Assembly (NCBI GenBank): GCA_947359465.1
Contig: OX375874.1
Coordinates: forward strand, 90,647,672 to 90,711,671
DNA from: Metellina segmentata
Lineage: Eukaryota; Arthropoda; Arachnida; Araneae; Tetragnathidae
Direction of reading: 5' to 3'
DNA: 64,000 bases
Notes under the pieces: model-generated
What the model was told of the DNA's origin: nothing
Database searches by the model: none
The model's input: only the letters and a program-made list of their open reading frames with translations
Shown: piece after piece, positions 11,215 to 23,599 of the stretch
How the letters are laid out: each line of letters begins with the position of its first letter
Position numbering within the stretch: position 1 is the first letter of the stretch
Position numbers and translations under genes: made by a program

Positions 11215-11260
11215 TTTCTGTAAACATGCAGTGTCCAAATACTTTTGTCCACATAGTGTG
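11215..11260 (+). mobile_element. Solo end of Tc1-like deletion derivative (copy C)
   Basis: TGCAGTGTCCAAATACTTTTGTCCA plus ATAGTGTG matches the right terminal repeat of the family at 2749, 5262, 11986 and 23960. No partner end lies nearby, so it is a lone end or a severely truncated copy. Confidence 0.75.
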
Positions 11261-11985
11261 TGTCATAAAAATGGTATCTTACGAAACTAAAAACTATTAG
11301 CAATAGCTCAGTAGTTGGGTATTAAAAGTTTATCATTTAAAATACTAGACTCCCTAGGTCAACTTAACATCTCTTTCAGATTAGTTTTTCTTCGGACACT
11401 TTCCGTATTCTCTTGCAACATTTTTATTTGTGTTTTATTTTGTACTTATTTCCACTCAACAAACAACGTGAGAAATCATTTAGGTATTGCTTCACTTGAC
11501 AGAAATTAGTTCGTAGAAATACTACATATCATAGAAGTCGTGTATTAATTAAAATAGAGTTGGCATCTGTCTGTTCTCATTGCAAATCTACATTGTTTGA
11601 CCAATATACACAAACTTTAAGACAAGTTTTCCTTATGAACCCTACTGAAAAAGTTGGCTACATATTAACCACCTATAAATTGTCCTATTGTCCCGTGTGT
11701 GCAGAGAGGCTTAAAATCAATTTGAAATTCCTTTAGGAATAATATTGTGTGTAATTAGTATTATCGTTTGATCCATTCACACCAAATTTAGTACACTTAT
11801 GCTTTATAACCCTTCGGTAAACGTAAGCTACATATTAACTCCGTTCCATTTGTTCTAGGTGTAAACATTATCCTCACCTGTATATAGATTGACAGAGTAT
11901 GCTAATAGAGGACGAGAAGTTCACAATGAGTCACTTCTCTATTCTAAATTCTTCTGATAAGAAAGCACTCATCGAGCAACAAATT
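11261..11985. other. No gene seen
   Basis: Short frames without domains (for example 11315-11509 plus). Nothing else recognised. Confidence 0.45.
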
Positions 11986-12522
11986 CACACAATATGAACA
12001 AAAGTATTTGGACACTGCAGAAATTTGGAGGAGGATCCATCCATCTTATTGTGGAGTTGTTTACATGGTTAAGACTTGACCCACTGCTTTTTGTACTTGG
12101 TACCATGAACACTGACATGTACTTAGACGTTGTGTATAATTCGGCCTTGCCTACACATTATGGCAATACTGAGACAATAATGGTTATATATTCCAACAGA
12201 ATCGAACAACATGTCGTATTGCAAAACATGTACTGGACTGGTTTTGTGAAAATGAGGTGAATTCGAACACTTGTGGGACAAACTGTAGCTACGAGTACCA
12301 CACGCTACGCATGTTCATCTTCACAACCATCTTTTCTCAGAGCTTTGCAAGAGACATGGCGAACTATTCCTGCCCAGACTTGCAGAGAACTTGTGGAAAG
12401 TATGCCTCGATGTCTTGCAGCTGTAATGCAATCAAACGGAGAGCCTAGCCGTTACTAAATAGAACAAAAAAGCACTTTTTCTGAACAAAATGCAGTGACC
12501 AAATACTTTTGTCCATATAGTG
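11986..12522 (+). mobile_element. Tc1-like deletion derivative, copy D (537 bp)
   Basis: Terminal repeats ATGAACAAAAGTATTTGG and, inverted at the right, CCAAATACTTTTGTCC, with TA at 12523-12524. The plus strand carries the same truncated transposase as copy A: LDPLLFVLGTMNTDMYLDVV, then a decayed second-Asp region, CGTNC-type sequence, and LVESMPRCLAAVMQSNGEPS at the end. It has the same 5' junction (ACTGCAGAAATTTGGAGGA), orientation reversed relative to A and E. Confidence 0.85.
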
Positions 12523-14927
12523 TATATATCATTGAAATCAAAACTGGAATTATAATTTTTTTTGGATTGAGAGCAATGGTTAGTTTTCAACCAGAAATAC
12601 CTCTTTTACAGTTGTAAAAGGATTTAAACATTCTGAACTTACAGTATTTCACTGAAGATTTATGGTTGGGATTGGTCAGTGCTGTTTCAGAAATTGCGAC
12701 TAGATATATATCAAAGAAATAAATAAAAATCAAATAAAATAAAAATAAAAACAAAGAACTAATTTTGGTGTATCTACTATATTGAATGAGAAGTATACTC
12801 CCATTATATATCGGGTATATGCAAGAAAAAATTTGAAAATTCTATTATTTTTGTACTGCATCAAAATAATCTTCATTTGAAAGCTGACACGTAAGTCTCT
12901 GACAAAATTAAAGTCTACACTTCAATTAGACGGTGGCCTACTCCTGAATATGAGATTCGTTGTCCAACGTGGCACAGATATCGACATGATTTGTATATTG
13001 GTGAATGGCAACATGCTGAAACAAACAAATAAAAAATACGTCTACGGGATTCGTTCGCTAATTTTGTCGCTTAATTTTAATATACGTACATTATTTGAGC
13101 TCTAAAGCTCCATAATATTGTTAAAATTACAAATAAGAGTTCACCGTTCTATTGCATTTGTCAGTGGTCTGATGCCAGTACGCGATAAAAAATTCTGGTA
13201 GGCAAAAAATCAAAGCAAAAAAAGAAATTTTTACCTAACGCAAAGAAATGGGTTTAACGTTATAAACTGACGATTCGCTTTTCAACATGTGAATAGGGTG
13301 TAATTGAAGTAGGCGTTCATAAGTTAATTGCAGTAACATGGCTGGAGTGTGCACTTTTGTATAATCTATTTAAGAAAGAATTAACTCCATAAGTGCCTGA
13401 AATGTTGTTATATACTTCTGATTAATTTTATTTCATTTGGATGTATGAAATGAAATTTCTCATATTCACAATAAAGTAAATAGGGTATGAAATGTGAGTA
13501 ATGGCACTTATATCTACATATACATGAAATTATGTTGAATAATAAAATAGAAATAGATAATGAAATTAAAAGTAGATGTTAATTAGATTAAGAAATTTCA
13601 ACGTTTGCTTGTTTGGAAAGTTCCTCTTTAAAATTTTATTGCAATTGTGATAAAAATAAGTCGCAATCAAATGAAAACTTTCAACAACTGCTACCTATGA
13701 TAGAATCTCTGATGGTAGTTACACTCAGGATGAAAACTGAAAAAGAATTACCTGACACAATTAATGCTTAAAAAATTTTTGAAACGTTGTTCAATATCCA
13801 AGAACCATTCAAACCGCTGAAGCATAAACTTTATTCATATGTACTTTCAAACCCACGCATGTGTTATTCCAGAATAATTCAAAAAGTCGTAAAATTAATT
13901 CTAAATTCATATAAACAATGTATTCCAAAATTCCTCCTCCTAAATGCGAAGACTACTTTTAGCAAGAATCTAAAACATGCTATACGTAGAGCAAAAAACT
14001 TTGGAAAAGTTTCAGTCTTCGAATGTGTATTGAGGTCATAGAAGAATCGAAAAAGGCTTTTACGGATGAATGATTCTATGAAACACAATATTTAAGCTCG
14101 ATATCAAAAACAATTCCTTTGATTCCCGAAGACTTTCCGGTAAACTGCACGAGTTCCATGGAACTTTTCCAGAGTAATTTTAATTTTTATTGAATCCAAT
14201 TTGCCTGAATGCAACAGCCCGTGCTGTTCGTTTTTATTCCTTTTTATTTCGACCCCCCTTCCCTTCCACCTCCTTAAAGATACTCTTTTTAGAATCCTCT
14301 TTCGGAGCTTTCACATTCCCCCAAATGCATTACTCTTAAACAAATAAATTAGATATAATGTTACATGGAATAACCCCGCTTTCGTCTTTTCATAGCATTT
14401 CATTTAATTTCAGAAATGCCTAATTCAACAAAGTAGAAACATTCATATTTTATGTATACACGAGGCAGTAAATAAAGCAGAATCTTCCGCGGATATCAAA
14501 AAGGTATGATAAAAAGCAAAGAGCATTTTAACGATATTAAAATTAAAAATTGACTGACTATTCTCCCATATATATGTCACTTTTTATTATTATTCAATAA
14601 ATAAATTAGTGTATTTTTATGTAGGTAGTTGAATTTACGTTGCAATGGAACAACACAGCGGACATTTTTTAGGAATTTACTAAGAACTCGCAGTCTTAAT
14701 ATCATTAAACAATGAATAGATTCATTGTGTCTACAAATTCATGTTTGAGAGTAAACATATTTTTAAGTTTAATATATTTTTTCACATAGAATTTAATCTA
14801 GTTAATTCTTTTACATTTCATGAAATGAGTCTTTTATTTTATAAGTCCAGATATCATATATTTAAAATAGTTTCCTATTTTTCTAAATTATAGTCTATCT
14901 ATACTTTAATAGATTTATTAAAAAGTA
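12523..14927. other. No gene seen
   Basis: 2.4 kb of AT-rich sequence. The frames at 13787-14041 (+) and 13879-14088 (-) overlap each other on opposite strands and show no domain. No repeats recognised. Confidence 0.45.
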
Positions 14928-15608
14928 GGGTGGGCCAAAAAGAGGTTTTTTTTTTTTTTTTTTGCTATCACATTCTAATAGTGCGAAAAAGTTGGCTCAT
15001 GCAGTAAAACTAATGTGTAAAAAATGTCATCCCGATTTATGGATATCTTTTGCCTCTCCAAAGGGTTCAAACCCTCCAAAAAAATAAAAATTCGGGAATT
15101 TTTTATAAAAATAAAAATGTTTACAATTACGTTCTAATAGTGCGTAAAAGTAAGCTAATACATTCAGTATTAACGGTAAAAAATTGCTTAGATCAGTGCA
15201 TATCTTCTTCCTTCCTAACGGGAGCCAAATAGCAGGAAAAACTGAAAAAATAACATTTTTGCAAAATATCGACTTTTGCAGTTGCGGTAAAAACTGGTGA
15301 TCAGTTTTTCTGCTATATGGCCCCCGTTGGGGAGGAAGAAGATATGCACTGATCTAAGCAATTTTTTACCGTTAATACTGAATGTATTAGCTTACTTTTA
15401 CGCACTATTAGAACGTAATTGTAAACATTTTTATTTTTATAAAAAATTCCCGAATTTTTATTTTTTTTGAGGGTTTGAACCCTTTGGAGAGGCAAAATAT
15501 ATCAATAAATCGGGATGAAATTTTTTACACGTTAGTTTTACTGCTTGAGCCAACTTTTCCGCACTATTAGAATGTGATAGCAAAAAAAAACCTTTTTTCG
15601 GCCCACCC
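14928..15608. mobile_element. Foldback MITE with ~310-bp inverted arms (681 bp)
   Basis: The element starts GGGTGGGCC after TA (14926-14927) and ends GGCCCACCC before TA (15609-15610). The two arms, about 14928-15245 and 15300-15608, are long imperfect inverted repeats around a ~55-bp loop. For example GCATATCTTCTTCC on the left pairs with GGAAGAAGATATGC on the right. TA flanks suggest a Tc1/mariner-type integrase acted on it. A transcript through it would fold into a ~300-bp hairpin. No transposase is encoded. Confidence 0.9.
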
Positions 15609-17325
15609 TATTAAAGAATTCGTTTATGTTCGTAGCATAAATCTACTCTTCTAGCTTCTTACAAATCGTTGAATTTTCTAAGGAATAAAGGAAACCCAGT
15701 TGGTTGGTTGCTTTGGGTTTAATGGCACTCTTACTGTGCTAAGCAGAAGGAAACACAGATTAGTGGGGTACCTCGGATTTGTGATGCCCGTTTTTACTTG
15801 AAGAAAGTAACCTGAAATGGGGAAGAGAAAGGTGGTAGAGCACCTAGGACAAAATCAATGTGGAGTAATGGTTTACTTGTTTCCTCGAGCCCCTTTACTT
15901 CTTGAGCTTCATAGTGGTTTGTCTTTTGAGTCAAAAATTGCCCTGTAGTGTCCAGTCTCGAATGCAGATCCTGTTCTAGACTGCTGCCAAGGGACAAAAT
16001 GTTTTGTTACTTGGATCTTCATTCTTCCTTGGAGTAATCGGGCAGTTTTGTCTCGACGAGATACGTCAACCTTAGCAAAATTGACCAGATCTTTGACTAG
16101 ATATCTCGTCAAGACACTTGTAGGGTTAATGTAGTAATATCCAAAACAATTGCACTGTCGTAGATTTCTAGGATGAGCTTGAACTTGGAACAAGTTAAGT
16201 GAGAACTTCGTAGGAAGAGTAAATGCATTTCCGCTTTTTCGTCGATACAGGCGAATTGGTATCATACCGCTGTTAGATGGTTCAGGATCGGTTAGCTGGT
16301 TAAAACGGAAGCACAGAAAATAAAGGGAAACGACCGTATTTTGAAGAACTTATTTGTCGTCATTCAGGGATGTCCTCGGAACATTTACCATTATTGTATT
16401 TCTAATGATTTGTTATTTTGGATAATAAAAATGAAAGATATCCAGGTTTCTACAGTATAAAAGAGAACAAAGTCATAGCAGCAAGCCTTTCAAAGCCATA
16501 GCAACAAAATATTTTTACATAAAACGTTAGTGTCATGCGTTTATATGAAAGCCCTGTTTAAAAAAAAAAAAAAAGAATGCTTAGCTTGAAAAACTTTCTA
16601 AGTCAGAAAGTTCGCGTCCAATATATTATAATTTCTGAAAAAAGCATTTTTAGTTCTAAAAAATCTAAAATGGTAGACATGTTTTTTGAAAATACCAGAA
16701 AACTCGAAACGGGATCTGGGGGATTTTCTTCGCAACTATCCCCTAAATATTTTCTCATTGATCACACTTTGTTTTTAGGCTGTTTGGATTTGACGTCTTT
16801 CTAGCCTAATTTGACTGGTCTATTTATTACTTCTTCTATTGCCACTAATTCAACGTTTTTCAAATGTTCTAAGATCCAAAAGAAAATTATAGCCTTTGAT
16901 AGATGACCCAAACAATGACCAAACCCCATGTCGTCGGTTTACATGTGAAATACACTAATGAGAAAGTTCAGTTCTGAAAAAAAATGGAATGGAAACACAC
17001 AATTTTACTCACTAAGTTAAATAAAAACATAGTGTGCTCCTTAAGAAGAAATCTACCCCGAAATATACCCAAGTGAGCTGTCCTGTTTGACTTTTGTCAA
17101 TCCTTCTGCTTTTTGCCCTCTCTAGTTGTTGTTTTGCGTTTGGGCGTAGTTTGGTCAAACATGGACCTTTCTCCATAAAACCCAAAACCGAGAAGATTTC
17201 TAACCTTCGTGCAAAGAAAAAAAGACTTAGTAGACTCACCTCAGTCTGAAGATCACCATATTCTCTTTTAGTTAAGCAAAACGCTGAAATACGGACCTTT
17301 TCTACAAAGTGTATCTCTCTTGTAG
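15609..17325. other. No gene; two repeat fragments
   Basis: No supported frame. About 15985-16135 resembles a dispersed repeat containing GAGATACGTCAACC...GATATCTCGTCAAGACACTT (see 33870). Positions 17120-17175 (GCGTTTGGGCGTAGTTTGG, TCAAACATGGACC) match the tail of SINE family 2. A TATAAAAG lies at 16456, with no gene attached. Confidence 0.5.
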
Positions 17326-18890
17326 GCCGATGATATCATCTTAAACCTCACCCTTCTTTAGTTTACATTAGAGTATAGAGTTTACATTGTACTAGCAAAC
17401 GGAGACAACATTTAACTGAAGAAATAAATGGATCACAAGGCTGGATATGATGCGCACTATTTATCTGTGGATTAAAATAGTGCGTTTCACCTTAAGCCGA
17501 TGATATCATCCTAAACCACACCCTTCTTTAATTTACAATAAGGCACGAGTGTTTTCATCGTACGAGTAAACTGAGACATAGCGTTTAACTGAGGAAATTA
17601 AAGGATCACGAGGCTGAATCTATTGTGTACTACTTATTTGGATCAAAGTATCTCACTTGTAAGCCAATGATATCATCCTAAACTATACCCTTCTTTAATT
17701 TACAATAAAGCACGAGTGTTTGCATCGTACGAGTAAACTGAGACATAGCGTTTAACTGAGAAAAATAAAGGATCACGAGGCTGAATCTATTGTGTACTAC
17801 TTATTTGGATCAAAGTATCTCACTTGTAAGCCAATGATATCATCCTAAACCAGGGCTCGAAATACCCGGGTGCACAGGTGCACTGTGCACATGAAAATAA
17901 AATAGTGCATCTAATTTTTTCCTGCTAGGTGCACACAGTGCACCTAACGTTAACAAAAAAAAAAGGGGGGAACGTTTTTTATGTTATTTTGATGTTTGAA
18001 CAAAATATTAGTACCGACATATCTCGCTCTAAAGGAACGTAATTAAAATTCTAAATACACACTATGCGAAAACAAAATCGCTGTTCCGTAACGGGTTTAT
18101 ACAGTAGGAAGGTTTACTTGTGTCACTGCCACCAGAACTTTCCGATGATCGAAACATTTTCCAGATGGCTCTGTTAAAGCGACTGTTGCGACAGCCTTGC
18201 ACCGTAGAATTTCGATATGTTTAAATGTTTTTTTATTTACGATCACTACGAACCTATATAGACATACACAACTAATACCGTAGTTTACATTACATTAATA
18301 CTTTTACATTGCGTTTTTTTAAAATGTGCACCTAGCATATAACTTGTGCACCTAATTTAAAAATTTAGGTGCACAGTGTGCACCTGTATTAAAAAATCTA
18401 TTTCGAGGCCTGTCCTAAACCATACACTTCTTTAATTTATAATAAAGTACGAGTGTTTACATCGTACGAGTAAACTGAGACATAGCGTTTAACTGAGGAA
18501 ATTAAAGGATCACGAAGCTGGAACTATTGTGTACTACTTATTTGGATCAAAGTATCTCACTTATAAGCCAATGATATCATCCTAAACCATACCCTTCTTT
18601 AATTTACAATAAAGCACGAGTGTTAGCATCGTACGAGTAAACTGAGGCATAACGTTTAACTGAGGAAATTAAAAGATCACGAGGCTGAATCTATTGTGTA
18701 CTACTTATTTGGATCAAAGTATCTCACTTGTAAGCCAATGATATCATCCTAAACCACCATCCTGCTTTTATTTACATTAGAGTTACAGTGTACGGGTAAA
18801 CCGTGACATAGCATTTAACAGGGGAAATTAATGGATCTTGAGGCTGAAGTTAATGTACACACTATTTATCTGTGCATCGCACCATAAAAT
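17326..18890 (+). repeat. 167-bp satellite array, about 6 units, interrupted
   Basis: Starts of the unit (GCCRATGATATCATC) fall at 17326, 17496, 17663, 17830, 18567 and 18734. Spacings are 170, 167 and 167 bp; then 737 bp, which equals 167 plus the 562-bp hAT insertion and its 8-bp target duplication; then 167. Middle units are the most alike and the first and last the most diverged, as expected for unequal exchange. No coding potential. Confidence 0.95.
17851..18412. mobile_element. Non-autonomous hAT element in satellite (562 bp)
   Basis: Ends CAGGGCTCGAAATA and TATTTCGAGGCCTG form hAT-type terminal repeats. The flanks TCCTAAAC (17843-17850) and TCCTAAAC (18413-18420) are a perfect 8-bp target duplication. 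Both subterminal regions are packed with GTGCAC palindromes (GGTGCACAGGTGCACTGTGC on the left; GGTGCACAGTGTGCACC on the right), which are likely transposase-binding sites in hAT elements. No transposase frame. Confidence 0.95.
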
Positions 18891-20838
18891 ACATATTCAA
18901 TACAAAAATATGGTCTGGGTAGAGAGAGAAAAAATAGAATTTTTTTAGTCTCTGCGAAAGAGGGGGTGGTCGGGAAAACTTTCACATTCCAATAACACCC
19001 TCGCCTGATTCCTGAATAGACGGTGGGGGACGAAAATGTCTTTTATAAATTGTCCGCTTCCTTAACGTGACGCTCAACCTATCTCTGGCCCACTATTTGC
19101 AAAGAGCGGAAGAGGACGGAATATATCGTCTGCGTGAGATGCCGTGAGAGGGGGAAAATGGTGCCCAATAGCCATTCGTTTCCCCGACAGGAGCGGAAGT
19201 GAGGCAACCCTGACTTCCGGAGATTGGGGGATCAGGTCATTTTTTGGGGGGGTGAGGGGAAAAGGAGATTATTGGGATGAGACGCGGGATGCATGTGGGA
19301 ATAAATGGACAATTCTATTGACGGATTCATTATAGTACATAGTTCCTTTGGGCAACACAAATGGGAGTTGGGTGAACTCAAAGAATAGTTTCCAATTCAG
19401 AAATACTCTGGGAAGATTCAAACCTATTGGACTGTGCATCAATAGCCTTTGTATGTCTTACCTTGTGTATATGTCAATTTTACCCTTTATGTATGTCTTT
19501 ATTTATAAGAAACTCCATAAACTATATTGTTTTGGTTTTATATCCAGCGTAAGTTCTTTTTATAACTTTTTGTATACCTTTTTATAAAAAGTTACATATA
19601 CCTGTTTCTTGCAAGGATTCTGCTGGATCCAAGCAGATTGGATCCAAACAGATTGATTATAGAATAGATATTCAACTACTGTTTGGGAAATTTCAACACC
19701 TCAAAAGAATAATGGTAATCTTTTGAGATTTCTTGATCATGTAGAGCAGGGTGTAGGAAATGCAAATGATGCAAATACTCTTAACTGTCGTGTTGGGAGC
19801 ATAAATACAGCGCTGTTTAGGAACTGCGCTAGTAGTGTATTGGGAACATCGCGAGTTGTAAGAGTTTCTCCTGGAATCGCTATGCTTTGTTCATATAAAC
19901 ATACTGATATTTTCAGGAGATAATTGAATTTTCTGAAAATTTAATCGCTTATGTACTGTGATATTGCTAATACGTTGTATCGCCTGATTCCGTCATGGTG
20001 TTGCAATTTTCTCAAACATTAATGCAGAATCTACATTGTATCCTTATAATCTCGATTGTGACCTCTTTGGCAAGACTACCCTCAATTTCCTTACATTTGA
20101 GGTCTCTATAAGGAGGAATTTATTCGATATCATCTTCGTGATTAGCACTTCTTAATTTTTTTATTAAACGTCTGTTCCAAATTTGTTAAATTTTTCAACG
20201 ACATAATTGTTTATTGGATGGAACAGTGACTATCTGAAAGCAACAAATATTTTCATTAAAATCAAGGGAAATAATGTTCTTTATCCATGAATATTAGTTC
20301 TGAACGAAAGACTGCGTGCAAAATTATTGTATCATTGAGTACTCATCAAATATAGTTTTTGAGACATTATAACAAATATATATTTATAATAAGTGATTTA
20401 ATTCTACCATATCTCCATTAAATATATCCGAATGAATCTAATACTCATAAACATATAAAGACAAAGTATCCAAGTTCGTTTTGGAAAAAAGAATGAAAAA
20501 TGCCGCATTAGTGAGGCTGTGCAAATTTCACTTTTCGCTCCACTGTATGGGGTCAATATCAACCAGCGGTGCGAAGATCTATAATCCACGTCTGGTAAAC
20601 ACATACGTTTGCATAAATTGGTGTAGTCACTGCCTTAAATGTATTTTTACTTCGCACATATGAGAGGTATTTTCAGTCAAGCTAAATGTAAGTGGTGGTA
20701 CGGTGATAAGTGATTCCTGTAAATTTTCTGAATGCGACGTCACTGTTTTTCTAATACGATTGCGACACATCGTCAATAAAATTTCCAAAGAATTAATTCC
20801 GAAATGAAAAAGATATAACTCCGAACGCTGCAATAATG
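18891..20838. other. No gene seen
   Basis: Includes a slightly GC-richer, G-run-rich stretch at about 18960-19290 with short frames that carry no domain. The rest is AT-rich. Confidence 0.4.
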
Positions 20839-20846
20839 GTGATAAG

Positions 20847-21601
20847 TAAGGAAACTTTTTGCAACAAATGCAACTTTTTTTCACACGTTCTACGCTGCAT
20901 GTAAAGTACTAAAACCAGAATTCCTCCTACATGGGGTGTATTGTAAGTGCAACATTAATGCAACTTTCTGTATAAATGCAACCGCCTGCAACTTTTTAAA
21001 ATGTAGCTTAAAATTAATTAATATGAAATTACTATTTCATTTTTTCCCTCTGAACCAACCCTTCGATCGCGTGTGTCTTGATATTGCGAACGCCGAAGTA
21101 TTGCAGATCAAACAAGTTCATGGAAAGAAAGTGTTCGTCCTAACCGACCAAAGTGAAATAAAAGGCAAGAAGTACTTTAACACATTGGTTAGCACTCTTG
21201 ATAATCCAGAGCAAACTTGCGTAATCGACTGCAGAGTTTGCGAGGCGAGTGTCGATCATCAATATGTTGTTCGCCTTGTAGATGACGTTTTAAAATCTCT
21301 GAATGTTGAGCGAAAGGATTTTTCACTTCTGCTATCCGATACAGCACATATGACTGCGGCTGGTGCAGTTTTTCAATGATAAAGAAATTACTGGCCAAGG
21401 ATCGGCCATTCAACGTTCTTCAATACTGTTGTACACGACTAAAATTGTAAATATATTCTGAATTTTAATCATTTGCAACTAATAACATATTTTAGAATTT
21501 AGAGTATCAAAAATAAATGCAAATTTATTTATATAAATGCAACTTTAAGGAATGATAAATGCAACTTTTGCCATTTTTACTGCAACAAAAAAGTTGCCCT
21601 A
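20847..21601 (+). mobile_element. hAT-like element with 8-bp target duplication (755 bp)
   Basis: Left end TAAGGAAACTTTTTGCAAC and right end (reverse complement) TAGGGCAACTTTTTTGTTGC are similar terminal repeats. The flanks are GTGATAAG at 20839-20846 and GTGATAAG at 21602-21609, a perfect 8-bp duplication. Subterminal ATAAATGCAACTTT motifs recur on both sides of the coding fragment, as in hAT elements. The internal frame is only part of a transposase. Confidence 0.9.
21046..21379 (+). pseudogene. hAT-type transposase fragment (DUF659-like region)
   Basis: An open frame of 147 codons from an ATG at 20936. The protein-like part begins about residue 37 (PLNQPFDRVCLDIANAE) and continues KVFVLTDQSEIKGKKYFNTL, VIDCRVCEASVDHQYVVRLV, DDVLKSLNVERKDFSLLLSD and TAHMTAAGAVFQ. 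The last block resembles the SD(A/T)ARYM motif in the RNase-H-like core of hAT/DUF659 proteins. The first ~36 residues are translated from the TGCAAC-rich subterminal DNA and are probably not real protein. N-terminal and C-terminal thirds are missing. Confidence 0.7.
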
Positions 21602-21609
21602 GTGATAAG

Positions 21610-23599
21610 GCTAATTCGATATGTTTCATTTGAGAGCATTTGAAGAGCATATAATTAAAATCTCCACAGATAGTTTTGTTTATTTACACTAAAAATTACT
21701 CCCATACGCTGAATAAATAATATCAGCAACAGAAAACAAAATTGTGTTGTACTGGCAAAATCTAGCCTCACAGTTATGTTTTCTGTTCAATCCCTCTAAC
21801 CTTTGACGTCATTAATTATGCAACTTTAATCACCTGCTTGAAATATCTTCAACCGCTTCAATTTACAAGCAGCTCCGATGATTCCTTCGTGGTGTTGCAC
21901 TTTGTGTCACTCATTCTCAGTACTACCGCAATTAGTAAACTCAACAAAAAATTCTATTCGATTTTCACTTTGAAACGGAGAGTAATTACCGCCAACTCTG
22001 AACTGAAGCTAAATAATGAACCGCATTAATGACCGGGCACCAAAATTAACTAAAAGCAAATCCCAATCTATCTTTTCCTAAATAGATCCTCTCCGCAATC
22101 ATTAATAAAAGCCATCCCAAACGGCTCTGAACCACCTCTCATGTAATTTTCACAATTCCAGAATACCTGGCAATACCATCCAGTGATTGCCTTCTCGTGA
22201 TGGAACCTTATTTGCGGACGAAACGACCCTTCGATAGGCTTTTTGGGGTCCCACGAGTCCTGGTGCTCACACACAGATTCGGGACCCTTAATCCCTCACA
22301 TTCGGGAGTGTCCTGCTAGGAAAGGACTGAGCAAAGAATCGGCCGTGATTCAATTATTTAGACGGAAAACGAATTCGTTTTGGGTGTGGTAGCAGATAAC
22401 AAATTATGGGAGGGAAAATGTGACATCACTTAATATTTATTTAGTTACGCCGGCGGAGGGCATTTTGTTTTCGTTCCAACTTCATGAATCATTGAAGACA
22501 GCCTTTTGGCGGGTTATCGCTGCTTTCGGTCCTGGGAAAAAGACACGTGTAATATATGAATGAATGTCCGGGGTTTCTCTTCTGCTTGAAGAGGACTTAA
22601 GGCAAGATTCTTTCGGGTCCTTTCGGCTATGAAAGGATTTCTTTTCATTTTAGGGATAATAGAATTCGCCGTCTTCTCCGTGGGTGTGTGAATCCATCTT
22701 CTGGGTTTCGCGATGGAGTTGCTCACACCCTTGTAAATTAATTTCGGTGCGGGTAAACACAAAATGAATGGTGTTCGTGCGAGTAACGTTTTAATCTTGT
22801 GGTCCTTTAAGTATGGCAAATAGTTTATGACAATATTAGCTGAACGGATTTGCAGGAAGTGTAGAAAAAGCTTAATAATGGTGCTTGTTGATTGGAAATG
22901 TCAAGGTGTTCAGACGCATTGGATGTTTCGTCTTATTTTGCATCAGTTCATCCCGGTTATTTGTCTACATACGACACGACTCGTTTGAATTCCAACTGTA
23001 AAATACTGTGCAAAACTATCGAATAGCCCATACCTTACATTTCACGTAAATTTATTTATTTTCAGTTAACTCCAAAATATTTTGTTGATTATTTATATTT
23101 TCTAAAAGAATTATTTTTTCCTTGCAAATAAAAACACTAAATGTGATTATTATAATATATTCAATGTTTTCAATTTTTATTAAATTGTTTATAGAATAGT
23201 AATATTAAAGGGACAATGGACTTTCAAAATAAACTTTTAAAATTATTATCCAATCGTTATAAAATTTGTACTGACAGCTGGTTATTATAAAAAAAACGAA
23301 CATTTATAAAGTTTGATACAGAAACAATAAGTTGTTTAGAAGCCATTACATTAATTGTATTAAACAATTTTTATGAATTAGCAAAAATGTATCGCTCCCC
23401 TGCGCATTAATTATACATTTATTGTAAAAATTTTAATTCACATAATAGTTTGTACACATATAAATAAAATTAACTACCATTTGGTAGGTATCACTCGATT
23501 TCAAATCAAAAAGAATTTTTAACAAGACACCAAAAGTTTTTCAAATGAATCTTTGGTTTATAATTGGAAGTATGATTAATTTCTCTCATTTTTACTTAG
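21610..23599. other. No gene seen
   Basis: 2 kb without recognisable domains or element ends. Frames of 60-101 codons exist (22068-22274 and 22514-22819 minus) but have no domain or neighbour support. Positions 22000-22340 are less AT-rich than their surroundings. Confidence 0.4.

Noticed and set aside
15050..15495. Two near-identical 60-codon frames on opposite strands
   Set aside because: They are the two arms of the foldback element read outward; identity follows from the palindrome, not from a gene pair.
16456..16463. TATAAAAG as a promoter
   Set aside because: No coding sequence, initiator or repeat with a transcript start can be tied to it.
19144..19335. 63-codon plus-strand frame in a G-rich stretch
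   Set aside because: No recognisable domain or neighbouring exon; probably chance.
20936..21045. N-terminal 36 residues of the hAT fragment frame
   Set aside because: They translate repeated TGCAAC subterminal DNA, so the ATG at 20936 is not treated as a real start.
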